DNA of 64,000 nucleotides from NCBI GenBank assembly GCA_025403435.1, contig CM046341.1, positions 18,065,460-18,129,459 of the forward strand, given 5' to 3'. The translations under genes were made by a program, and so were the position numbers. The stretch comes from Artocarpus heterophyllus. Taxonomy: Eukaryota; Streptophyta; Magnoliopsida; Rosales; Moraceae. Position 1 is the first letter of the stretch, and the number at the start of each line of letters is the position of its first letter. This document shows, in pieces, positions 11,148 through 22,219 of the stretch. The notes under the pieces were generated by a model. It saw only the letters and a list, made by a program, of their open reading frames with translations, was not told the origin of the DNA and made no database searches.

Positions 11148-11370
11148 TTTTAGAATATGAGGCATATTTGTCAAATAGATAATGTAGTAGGCTGTCTGTT
11201 ATACTTTTATTTTTGTTTCTTTTTTAGCTATTAGTAAGGAGCTAGCAATATGGTGAAAAGGTGTGACTAGCCATTATATAACAGATTTCTTTTAGTCTTT
11301 TTGTCGGTTAAGAGATGCAATTCAGCCATAAGCTTTTTCTTTGCTCCACTTTATCGTCTCTTTTGTAATA
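11148..11370 (+). repeat. 5' LTR of copia B
   Basis: 223 bp, starting TTTTAGAATATGAGGC and ending TTTTGTAATA right before the primer-binding site. It matches 51460-51675 throughout, for example ATTTGTCAAATAGATAATGTA and GCAATTCAGCCA. The ancestral TG at the start has changed in both copies (TT here, TA in the 3' LTR). AT-rich, with TATATAA at about 11275. Confidence 0.9.
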
Positions 11371-11381
11371 TGGTATCAGAG
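11371..11381 (+). other. Primer-binding site of copia B
   Basis: TGGTATCAGAG immediately follows the 5' LTR. It is complementary to the 3' end of initiator-Met tRNA, the usual primer of plant copia elements. Confidence 0.9.
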
Positions 11382-11481
11382 AGATTTTTCCTCTGCTCAT
11401 TTCTGTATTCTGTCCTTCCTTCATGCTCGAGGAAGTCAGAACAATAATCGTGTGGTTGTGGGTTCTTCGTCTACCTCCCCC

Positions 11482-12922
11482 ATGGAAGATTCCACGAGTC
11501 CTTTCTTTCTTCACAATGGGGATCATCCCCGGACTTGTGTTGGTTTCTCATCCACTCACAGGATCCAACTACAATTCGTGGAGTCAAGCTATGCTCATGG
11601 CGTTAACGGCCAAGAGCAAGCTCAGATTTGTTGATGGAAGCATTCCTTGTCCTGCCGATGACAATCTTCTTTTTGGTGCTTGGATTCACTACAACAGCAT
11701 GGTGATTTCATAGATGCTAAATGCTGTTAGTCGCGAGGTCGCTGATAGCTTGCTCTGCATCAACAATGCACCTGAGATTTGGTCCGATCTTCATGATCGA
11801 TTTCACCAGAGCAATGGGCCACAAATTTTCCAGATCAAGACTCGCCTCGTTGGTCCGCATCAAGGCTCCATGGATGTAAGTTCCTACTATACTCGACTCA
11901 AAATTCTTTAGGATGAGTTGAAAGATTTTCAACCCGTTCCTGTTGGCCATTGTGGAGGTATGAAACCATGGATGGATTATCAATAGCAAGAATATGTTAT
12001 GAAATTTTTGATGGGACTTAACGAATAAAATGCTCAAACTTGCACCCAGCTTCCTCCTCTGGCTGTTAATCATGGTGGCTTTTGATCTCCAATTTGTAAC
12101 TCTCCTTTGTCTCCTGCAAGTGCTTCGGCTGTGAATTTCAATCCAAACTAAAACGTGAGCATCCTCTCTACTCACATTATGTCTTACAAGGTCATACAGT
12201 GGACAAACGCTATAAACTGCATGGCTATCCTCCCATTTACAAGGCCAATCCATGTTACCTTCACCAAAGACGCTAGGGACTCGTATTGCTGCTGTGAGTA
12301 CGGATGAACCTGCTTCTGATCACTCACTTGGTTCTTTGACCTCTTCTCAGTGCCAACAGCTCATTACTCTCTTGAGCTCACAATTTCAGCTTAGCTCTCA
12401 TGCTACTCCGGAATCGCCATTGTTGAGGCTTCCATGTCAAATTTGAGTGGCATTCTTTCTTTTTCCTCCGGTTCATCTTCTAATTAATTTCCTAGCTCTT
12501 CTTGGATTTTAGAGACAGATGCTACTCACCATGTTTTTGTTCTTTTATCTCATTTCATTTCCATTATTTCTGTCACAAATTCTTTTGTCACACTGTCCAC
12601 TGGTCAATCTGTTCATGTTGTCAAAACTGGTTTTGTTCTTTTGTCTAATCATTTAGTTCTTCATAACATTCTTTTTGTTCCTCAATTTCGATTCAATATC
12701 CTTTCTGTTAGGGTCCTCACACAATACCATCCTTCTTCTGTGAATTTCCTTTCTGCCTCTTGTGTTATTTAGGACTGTTCATAGCCCAAATGATTAGGAT
12801 GGGTAGAAGACAAGGAAATCTATATAACTTGGAATCGTCAAGTCTTTTTTCTTCATTTTCTACAAGTTCAGCTAAATGTAATAATGTTTCATTGGCTGAA
12901 ACTCAACTTTGGCATTATAGGT
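11482..12922 (+). pseudogene. copia B gag, protease and pre-integrase remnant
   Basis: Starts MEDSTSPFFLHNGDHP. A frameshift near 11530 leads to LVSHPLTGSNYNSWSQAML, the copia gag start (GxNYxxWxxAM), then SLLCINNAPEIWSDLHDRF, broken by stops at about 11711 and 11909. The protease site is at about 12503-12530, SWILETDATHHV where active copies have D-S/T-G-A, so the catalytic Asp-Thr/Ser-Gly is damaged. The segment ends in the gag-pre-integrase signature LWHYRL (about 12907-12924). The frame then runs into a foreign LTR. Confidence 0.88.
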
Positions 12923-13310
12923 TGTGTCACGCCCCTAATTTGGAGTGGCAGAGTGGTGACATGGCGGTTTCATTAAGAATAATTAACTAAAATTAACTTA
13001 AATTCCATAGGTTTCCTTTATTTTTTAAATCATTTTCAGGAATTTATAAAGACACAAAGATGAATGAATAAATAAAACAATAATTTTAATTCATGGCATA
13101 AAGAGAAATTACTAAAATAATCTCAAATTATTGAAAACTTGAAATCTGCGAGTTTTAGTTTGTGTCCCACTGGACCATATAGCAGTGCATACATAACTTA
13201 GACATAAAAAAAAGGAAATACAAGCAAACCACAGTCGGACAAACACAAATCAAATAACATGATCAAAGTCTCATTATTACATGCTTGATAAAAACAGATA
13301 ATTAAAGCAA
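12923..13310. repeat. Fragment of a gypsy-like LTR at the left junction of B and E
   Basis: Begins TGTGTCACGCCCCTAATTTGG, the TGTCACGCCCC type of start common to plant gypsy LTRs, exactly where the copia B reading frame ends. The rest is AT-rich non-coding sequence up to where similarity to the family-1 LTR starts (about 13311). No matching right end with TGACA is seen, so it looks truncated by element E or by a deletion. Confidence 0.5.
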
Positions 13311-13516
13311 CTCATAGATTCATCGATTGCGTATCTTATGATTTAGGCAATCACCTTTAAGATTCATGTCTTCCACATATTTTGTCCATTATATGCACTA
13401 TTGTTAAAGGTTTAGACCAACTTTTGTCTGCTTATTATATATTCAACAAATATTAACATAAAGAGGACAACTTTTGGTATATGAAAAATAAATAAACACT
13501 TTAGTCAATAAATGTC
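13311..13516 (-). repeat. 3' LTR stub of copia E
   Basis: About 206 bp aligning with the 5' portion (element sense) of the family LTR, for example cgattgcgtatcttatgatt and ttcaacaaatattaacat. A deletion then joins LTR sequence (aataaatgtcctc) directly to the RNase H C-terminus, removing the LTR start and polypurine tract. The other ~1.8 kb of the LTR is also missing on the left. Confidence 0.82.
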
Positions 13517-14652
13517 CTCAGACACGATCAAACATATTTTCACATTTCCACTCACCATGTTGTCCTTTATCTCATGATACTCCCGATGTATATGCTTACT
13601 CTTCTTGTGAAATCTTGGTTCTTTAGCATTAGCTATCACTGTAGTGTTATTATAACACAGTGATACTGCCTTATCCATACAAGGAATTACCTCAAGATTC
13701 TCAAGGAACTTGCAGAGCCACACTACTTCTTTCGAAGCATCACTAGCTGCCATATACTCAGCCTCCATCGTTGAATCCAAAGTGCAATCTTGCTTGACAC
13801 TTCTCCAAACAATGGCACTGCCCCCTAGAGTAAACATAGAATCAGAAGTCGATCTTCTCGAATCTAGACAGGATTGAAAATCCGAATCAATGTATCCTAG
13901 AGGTGTTAAATCCTCACCCGAATACACAAGCATATACCCTCGAGTCCTTCTCAGGTACTTGAAAATATACTAGACCGCAACCTAGTTGTTTGGTCCTGGA
14001 TCTCACTGAAATTGACTTACTATCCCGACCGCATAACAAATGTCCAGTTATGTGCAAAGCATAACATACATGAGACTATCCACTGTCGAAGCATAAGGCA
14101 CCTTCTTCACGTATTCTCTTTTTTCATCAGACTTTGGTGAGTCTTTCTTAGAAAGAGTAATTTCATACCTAGATAGTTGCCCAACTTTCTTAGAATTCTG
14201 CATTTTATACTTCTCGAAAATTTTATCTATGTGTGAAGCTTGAGATAAAGCTATCATTTTGTTCTTCCTATTCTAAAAGATCTTGATATCGAGAACATAA
14301 TTATCATCACCTAAGTCTTTCATGTCAAACTGCTTGGTCAACCATAATTTGATCGATGACAATGCCCCAACGTCATTGTCAATTAGCAGAATGTCATCTA
14401 CATAGAGCAGTAGAAAAACCATTTTCCTATCCTTAATGTGTTTATAAACACATGGTTCATCCATGTTTTGTTGAAACCTATAAGTCTCGATCACATGATC
14501 TAATCTTATGTTCGAAGAACGAAAAGCCTACTTAAGTCCATAAATTGACGTTAGCAACTTACTGACCTTACCCTGTTGACCCTTAGCCTTAAACTCGTCT
14601 GGTTGCACCATATATATGGACTCATCAAGACAGCCATTCAAAAAGGCCATCT
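13517..14652 (-). pseudogene. copia E RNase H and RT remnant
   Basis: Open RNase H segment 13933-13505 with STMEAEYMAASDASKEVVWL and NTTVIANAKEPRFHKKSKHI; the final Thr-Lys-Thr-Leu region is deleted. RT pieces are 14257-14048 and 14494-14273, the latter with LLLYVDDILLID, the YVDD catalytic box. Stops and shifts separate the pieces. The frame ends at the left target duplication of element D (CATCT, 14648-14652) and resumes at 24255. Confidence 0.9.
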
Positions 14653-16685
14653 TGTTGGTAAAATAGTACGTAGCAGAATTTTAAAAATTTTTACATCAGA
14701 GTATTTTTCAAAACACAAGTTTGACATGCTATATGCATAAATTAAATAGATCTTACTAACCTTTGATTGCCGAAGAACCCTTGAAAAACGTAAAGAGAAG
14801 TAACATTCTAGAAGAGCCTCAACCAACTGGTCTTCTTTGCTATTCTCTATCCATGACCGGAGTGAGTGTGGGTTCACATGTACAGCTCTTCTAGTAGGTG
14901 ACTCACCTTCCAACCAATCGAGAGAACCCAAAGCTAGTGTTCGTTATTTGTAAACAAAAGCTCTCAGGAAGTTTTCAAATTCTCACTAGCAGAGTATCGC
15001 TCTTAATCTCTCAATTGATCTAAGTAACTCTTAAGACTTACTCCCTATGTATAGAGGTTGGTCCCAGGGTCAGTCCTTATCAGATTAGGTTTCAAAAATT
15101 CAAACTAGAATCAAAATAAGATCAATATCTGATAAGATCTGCATAAAAAAGTGTGATCTTATCCTTTGCTCATCGGTAGGCCGATCAGAATGATTGGCAA
15201 GCCGAACAGCCCCATCGGCAGGCCGAACACGTAGATTGACAAGCCGAACTGCTGAATAAATATCTCTGCGAATCTTTTATTTTCCATTTGAGATTCTATA
15301 GGATAAAGTCTTAGTTTTAATTCAAATAACCCAATAGAGAAGTTATCTGATCAAAACAACTTTATCTAGATAATCTCTAAAAAAATAAATGAATTCCCAA
15401 TAATTTTACAAGTTTATCTTGATCTAATTTATCCAAAGTTAAATCAACCGATAAACAGACAAGAACTATCCGATTCCAATAATTCAACAAGTCTATCTTG
15501 AATTAATTTTATCACAAAATTAATTCAACCAATAAACAAACATGAATTATCTGATTCTTCCAAATTTTAACTAATTTGATAAATCCGACATAAGTTACAA
15601 ATTATTGGAAAAGCACGTCGTATCGTTACAGGATGTTGTGAGCTAGCAAAGGGGACCAAATGGACCTATATAGTTCAAGCTCCAGATAATTATGAAACCC
15701 AATATCCCAGATATACATTTCATAATTATCAACTCTAATACTACTCCGCTAAAAGCTTGGAGCTGCATTCTCGAACTACATAGAATTACGAAGATCATAT
15801 AGCTAAGTCTTCATGACATGTCATAGTGTATCGTATCCCCATATGATTATCTATAATCGGCTTAAGGACAAGTTCTGTCTTACATTCCCTATTATTTTTA
15901 TCTTACGTTCTATTATCTCACCATCGGAAAACTTACCATCCAAAGACAGTATACCATTCGGTTACACCTATGTATCCAAATGGTTGAGCGCTATAGCTTT
16001 CCAATTATAGGATAATGCATATAAGAGGATATCATTACTCCTAAAGAGGAGCTATGGATTCCATATCTATGAATAACAGGTCTACGCTATCAAGAGTCAT
16101 GTCTCTAATGTACCAGCATGCATACCACTATTTAGATGTGGGTGTCACCCTTTGGTACATCAAAAGACACAAGTCAAGACCACGGGCCCACTATTCATCT
16201 TAGGATTAAGATACAATACAAATGATTGTCTAAAGTGAATCAATTTTCCAAGACAAAATTATTAATCCAAATCTATTCACTTTATGTCCTGATCTAACAC
16301 ATCGTCACCTATGACAACGTGCCAATGTTTCTATTCACGGAGTCCACTTCTAATGGTCAAGAAAAACCATCTCCCAATAGGGATATAGACAACATAACAA
16401 TCTTTACATGAATAAAGTGCCCAACTTTATTCCCTCGATTGCGGATCTTATGATTTAGACCATCACTTTAAGAATCGTGTCTTCCGCATAATATGTCCAT
16501 CATATGCCCAATTCTTAAGGTTTAGACCGATAGTCTCAGACTATTGTTTGCTTAACATACATTCAACAAATATGAACGTAAAGAGGACAAGATTTGGTAT
16601 ATAAACAATAAATGAATTCTTTATTGATAAAAATGTCTCTAAAAACTTATTACATTTTTACTCCTTAGGGCATACATATCTAACA
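14653..16685 (-). repeat. 3' LTR of copia D (left in + coordinates)
   Basis: TGTTGGTAAAATAGTACG at the left and GGCATACATATCTAACA at the right. It is followed by ATCTCCCACTTG, whose reverse complement is the polypurine tract. Contains four 21-bp GC-rich units (15180-15248). Confidence 0.93.
15171..15248. repeat. 21-bp GC-rich tandem units, LTR D left
   Basis: GCCGA starts at 15180, 15201, 15222 and 15243: three spacings of exactly 21. The third unit is the full core TCGGCAGGCCGA. The sequence between units (e.g. ACAGCCCCA) is only loosely alike. Confidence 0.9.
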
Positions 16686-19600
16686 ATCTCCCACTTGCGC
16701 TAAGTGAGTAAATATGTCAAATCTTGCATCCCTATAGCTTCCACATGTTTCTCGAAGACTCTCCCAGTAAGTGTCTTCGTAAATGGATCAGCTAAATTGT
16801 CTTCTAACGTGATTTTGCACACCATGACATGCCCGCCCTCAACGAAGTCCTTTATCACGTGATACTTCTGATCAATATGCTTACTCTACTTGTGAAATCT
16901 TGGTTCCTTAGCATTAGCCACCGCTGCATTATTATCACAGTACAGTGATATCGCCTTATCCATACAAGGAACTACCTCAAGATCCCCAAGAAACTTACAG
17001 AGCCATACTGCTTCTTTCGAAGCATCACTAGCTGCCACATACTCAGCCTCCATCGTTGAATCCGAAGTGCAGTCTTGCTTGGCACTTCTCCAACTGATGG
17101 CACCGCTGCCTAAAGTAAACACAAAACCTGAAGTCGATTTTCTAGAATCCAGACAGGATTGAAAATCTAAGTCAGTGTATCTTAGAGGAGTCAAGTCCTC
17201 ACCCGAAGACACAAGCATATACCCTCGAGTCCTTCTCAAGTACTTGAAAATATGCTTTACTGCAACCCAATGGTTTGGCCCTGGATTCGCCTGAAATCGA
17301 GTTACAATCCCGACCGCATAACTAATATCCGGTCGTGTGCAAAGCGTGGCATACATGAGACTACCCACTACTGAAGCATAAGGCACCTTCTTCATGTATT
17401 CTCTTTCTTCATAAGACTTTGGAGAGTCTTTCTTAGAAAGAGTAATTCCAGACCTAGATAGTTGCCCACCTTTTTTGGAATCCTGCATTGCAAACTTTCT
17501 GAGGATTTTATCTATGTAGCCAGCCTGGGACAAAGCTACCATTTTGTTCTTCTTATCCCAAAAGATCTGGATACCAAGAACAACATTAGCCTCACCCAAG
17601 TCCTTCATGTCAAACTGCTTGGTCAACCATAATTTGATCGATGACAATGCCCTAATGTCATTGCCAATTAGCAGAATGTCATCTACATAGAGTAGTAGAA
17701 AAACCACCTTTCCATCCTTAATGTGTTTGTAAACACATGGTTCATCCACATTTTGTGAGAACCCATAAGTCTTGATCACCTGATCAAATCTTATGTTCCA
17801 AGAATGGGAAGCCGACTTAAGTCTAAAAATCAACTTTAGCAGCTTACAAACCTTACCCTTTTGACCCGTGACCTTGAATCCGTGTGGTTGTTCCATATAA
17901 ATGGACTCGTCAAGATAGCCATTCAGAAAAGCCGCCTTGACATCCATCTGCCAAATCTCGTAGTCGAGAGTGACAGCTATGGACAAGAGAATCTGGATGG
18001 ACTTAAGCATGGCTACAGGCAAAAGGTTTCCTCATAATCTTTTCCTTCCTTTTGCGTATAACCCTTAGTTACCAGTTTAGCCTTAAGGGTTTCAACTTTT
18101 CCATCCACTCCTCTTTTTCTCTTGTAGATCCACTTACACCCTATGGGTTTTACCCCTTCGGGAAGATCCATAAGCTCCTAGACCTAATTAGTCTCCATAG
18201 ACTTCATCTCAATGTTCATGGCCTCTGTCCAGAGTTTTGAATCAACATCCTCCATAGTTTCTGCATAAGTATAAGGATCCCTATCATGTTCATCCGGTTC
18301 AGCCAAAAAGACCTCCCCATTGAACATATACCTCTTAGGTTGACGCCCGATCCTCCCACTACGTCGAAGCCCCTTAGGTTGTTGTTTAGGTTCGCTTGGT
18401 TTTTCTACACTGATCGAAACTATTTCATTCGGAACCTCTGGAGTGATCGGATCACTCCTTAACTCCTCAACCACCACTTTGCTTCGAGGTTTAAAGTCGT
18501 CCATGTAACTCTCCTCAAGGAAAGTTACATTTGTTGAAACCACGACTTTATTTTCCTTTGGGTTATAAAAGTAACCCCCTTTAGTCCCTTTTGGATATCC
18601 TACAAACACGCAAACTTCCAAACATGCTTCCAACTTATTCGGATCCTTAAACAGGACATGAGCCGGACATCCCCATATGTGAATATGGTTTAAGGATGTC
18701 TTCCTAGCCGTCCACAACTCATGAGGAGTTTTAGGGACCGATTTTGAAGGCACATTGTTCAAAAGATAACATGCGGTTTGTAGTGCATATCCCCAAAAGG
18801 ATAAAGGCAATGATGAATAACTTATCATGGACCTGACCATGTCCAACAAAGTCTTATTTCTTCTCTCCGCTACGCCATTCTGCTGCAGAGTGTCCGACGC
18901 AGTCAAATGATATAAAATCCCATTCTCTAATAAGTGTTCCAAGAACTCATCAGAAAGGTATTCCCCACCTTGATCGAATCGAAGTGCCTTGATGGGTCTG
19001 CCCAATTGCTTTTCCACTTCAGCTTGAAACTCCCTAAACTTGTCAAAAGTTTCACTTTTGTGGTGCATCAGGTACACATACCCATATCTTGAGTAATCGT
19101 CAATAAAAGTGACAAAGTACTTATACCCTCCTCATGCCCGGATGTTCATCGGTCCGCAAACATCACTATGCACAAGTTTTATAACCCCTTCGGCCCTATT
19201 GCCCTTAGACCTGAATGGTCTTTGGTCATTTACCCTTCAAACAGTATTCACATTGAGGTATAAATTTCACCTTTAAGTGACTTAAAGGTCCATTCCTTAC
19301 CAGCCTTTGAATCCTTTTCAGGTTAATATGACCAAGGCGCAAATACCAAAGATAAGTCTTGTTAGAGTGAGAAGTTTTAAGTCTTTTTGAGTTATTATCA
19401 TTTATTTCAGCATTAAGCAATAAGTCCATCTTAGGTTTGATAAAATATAGATTATTTTGCATCCATCCAGAACAGATAAAAGATTCATTTTTATGAATCA
19501 CCACTTTATTATTAAAAGAAACCAAACAGGAGTCTTTAAATAAACAAGTTATAGAAATTAAATTCCTTTTAAATTTAGGAACATAAAAACAATCTTGCAA

Positions 19601-20570
19601 AATTAAATTCCTATAATTATCAAAATAAAGATGGACGTCTCCCACTGCTTTTTTTGAGATCAAGGATCCAACGCCCATCTGAAGCGTGAAGTCTTCATGC
19701 AGCAGACTTCTCGTTTCTTTGAACCTCTGTAGAGAAACACAAACATGATTAGTTGCACTAGAATCTATGACCCAAATGTCATTGGATTCCTCAACCAAAC
19801 AAGTTTCTAAATATAGAAGATCACACCTCCCTCCTTTGGAAAGGAAGTCCTTGCAATGCTTCTTGATATGCCCGACCTTTCCACGGAAGAAGTACTTAAG
19901 CTTCTTCGGGTTCTTCTTCTTCTTGCTCTTGGTGCTAGCAGGAATAAAAGACTTCCCATTTTTAGCCCGTTGCTTCTTTCCATTCCCAGAGTTAAGATTG
20001 GAACCAGAAGCAGCTACCATGTTGGCCTCTCCACCCGCAAGAGACTCCCTGATTAGCAATTCGAACTCCTGTAACTGTTTCATTAATTCTGTCAAGGTCA
20101 TATCTCGTCTATTGCTTAAATTAAAAGTAGCTCTAAACAGAATAAATTCCTTTGATAGAGTCTCAAAGACCATAGTCATCTGAGTTTCATCATCGATGTT
20201 GGGTCCATTGGTTTGAGCCTCAGCGAGATAACCCATGACCAACATCATGTGCTGCTTTACAGATGTCCCTGGTCTCTGCTTACAGTTTAAGAGTTTTCGA
20301 AGCGCCCCTTGTCACTTTGTTATGACCTGGCCTCCAAACATATCCTCAAGATTATCCAAGATCTGCTTCGTAGTGTCATAATCCTGATGTTGAGCCTGCA
20401 ACACATTATTCATGTTAGCCATAACATAATAGCAGGCCTGATCATTAGCATCTTTCCAGCGATCACACGCTTAGAATTGCTCTTTTGTTGAGTCTCCCGT
20501 AGGCTCGAGAGGATAAGGGGTTGTCAGTATATATTTTAGTTTCTCAAAGGACAGGACTATCGATGATAAA
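16686..20570 (-). pseudogene. copia D gag-pol, three long open segments
   Basis: 20248-19226 (340 codons): gag with ELMKQLQEFELLIRESLAGG, a zinc knuckle damaged to FFRGKVGHIKKHC (first Cys pair lost), protease VIDSSATNH where the active site should be DSG, and pre-integrase LWYLRLGHINL. 19077-18184 (297): integrase with FDQGGEYLS and [17 protein letters not shown], then the RT start. 18022-16886 (378): RT with KAAFLNGYLDESIYMEQP and LLLYVDDILLIGND, and RNase H with DSTMEAEYVAASDASKEA. A deletion after ttctcaaaggacagga (about 20555) removes the gag start codon and about 45 residues that sister I retains. It cannot make a full polyprotein. Confidence 0.92.
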
Positions 20571-22219
20571 ATCATATACAAAAACATAAGCAAACATATC
20601 ATAATAATTTAGTAAGATAACACAATCATGTAAAAACATACAGATGTGTTTATGTGTCAAAACTTGAAAATATCACAACCTTACAACGATAATTCCCAAC
20701 TCAAAATTCAACAAGCTCCTAGGGGAGTCATGCCAAATTCAATCAGGAACACGGATCCCTTCCTGCTTAATATGTGTCATCCAAGACCCGTATGATCCAG
20801 CATATATTAATAATTGTTTCTTTGGCCATTAATTTTATTAACAGAGCTCCTAGGAGAGGTTAATAATAAAATTAATGTGAGTGTATAACCATCGTTTCAA
20901 TATTTTATCCATGATTTACAATCACCACCTAGGGGTGTGCAACCATAAATCATGCTAAAATACCTTATCCTCTCAGAAATCTAATCTGGTACATGATAGA
21001 AATCTTTTCTTAGGGGTCGGGACCACCATATTCTGCTTATGGACCAACGATGGAGGCCTTAGGTTCTGTCTTCGAAAACCTTCTCCCACTTAATCTTTTG
21101 AAATCAAGGTTTTATTTTAAGATAATGCATGAACAATTTTAATATGAGCGGCACTCCTAATTCTATATGACATGTTATCAATATACATGACAAATCATAT
21201 TATAATACAGACAAGCAAAACAATCAAGTAAAGTTACAAGCAAAATAATAATAACTGTAATATTATGGTTCCACCCTAGAGAATAGAAAACTAAGATTAC
21301 AAGAGAATAATCGAGACATATTATCGATTCTTCATCCTTGAATCCTCAAGCTGTATCCTTCTTCATGTAATATCCATCTTCAAGTCTTCAATCCTGTATG
21401 AATCAAATACTTCATATTTTCGGTCTTATCCATATTTAATGTTTCTCAGAATTGTCCCAAAAACAAAATTAAAACTGCACCAGAAAAACTGTACCTTTTT
21501 TGGAAATTTTTTAGCTCTCGGTTGGCAGACCAATTTGGGTGATCGACCTACAGGTCATGCAGGTTCGGCCTGCCAAACTAGACGTTAGGCTTGCTGCCAG
21601 AGCCTCTTGATTTCTGCCCTGTTGACGGCCTGTCGAACCTCACGTCCGGCCTGTTGATCTGTGACCATTGGCCTGCCGAACTTTGAGGTTCAGCATGCTG
21701 ACTAAGCAGAAATCTCTCATTCTAGAAAATACAATTTTTAATGCAATTCATTAATTTTATTTTCAACAATTCAAAAACATAAAATTAGAGACTCAGGAAA
21801 TACCTAGGAACACCATAATCAATATTCTAGATCCGTCTTCTAGATCCGTCTTCTCCGAATGATTATTTAATTACAAAATTCTTACAAACTTAGAATTAAA
21901 CAATAATTCCTAGATAGAGATGATAGTCTACCATCTAATTATATGAAAAACCTAGATACACATTCTAATCTCTAAGGAACCATAACTGGTATAAATTAAT
22001 TAATTAATAAATAATTAAATAATGATTTAATCAACCATAATTGATTAATGAACATTCACCACAAAATCCATGACAACATAAAAATATATAGAAACCTAGA
22101 GTGCCAACTCTCTATAAAATTAAATTCAAGCATAGTAGAGATTAAGATCACAAAATTTACACATATAACATGATCACAAACTTGTAAATTTATATAAAAG
22201 CCATGGCTCTAGTACAAAT
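20571..22219 (-). other. 5' leader of copia D with degenerate primer-binding site
   Basis: Non-coding 1.6-kb leader between the 5' LTR and gag. The primer-binding site next to the LTR (about 22205-22219) reads, on the minus strand, AATTTGTACTAGAGCC, a decayed TTGGTATCAGAGCC. Contains two four-unit clusters of the GC-rich repeat (21518-21705). Otherwise AT-rich. Confidence 0.8.
21518..21705. repeat. GC-rich tandem units, leader of D (4 + 4)
   Basis: Unit cores (TCGGC or variant) start at 21518, 21543, 21565 and 21586; then a 39-bp gap to 21625, 21646, 21668 and 21690. The second set has spacings 21, 22, 22, identical to the leaders of G and I. The core centre is CT (GGCCTGCC), the complement of the AG centre in the LTR units. 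Confidence 0.9.

Noticed and set aside
21518..21705. Regularly spaced palindromic repeats resembling a CRISPR array
   Set aside because: Spacers are only about 9-10 bp and similar to each other, the host is a plant, and the array sits in a retrotransposon leader.
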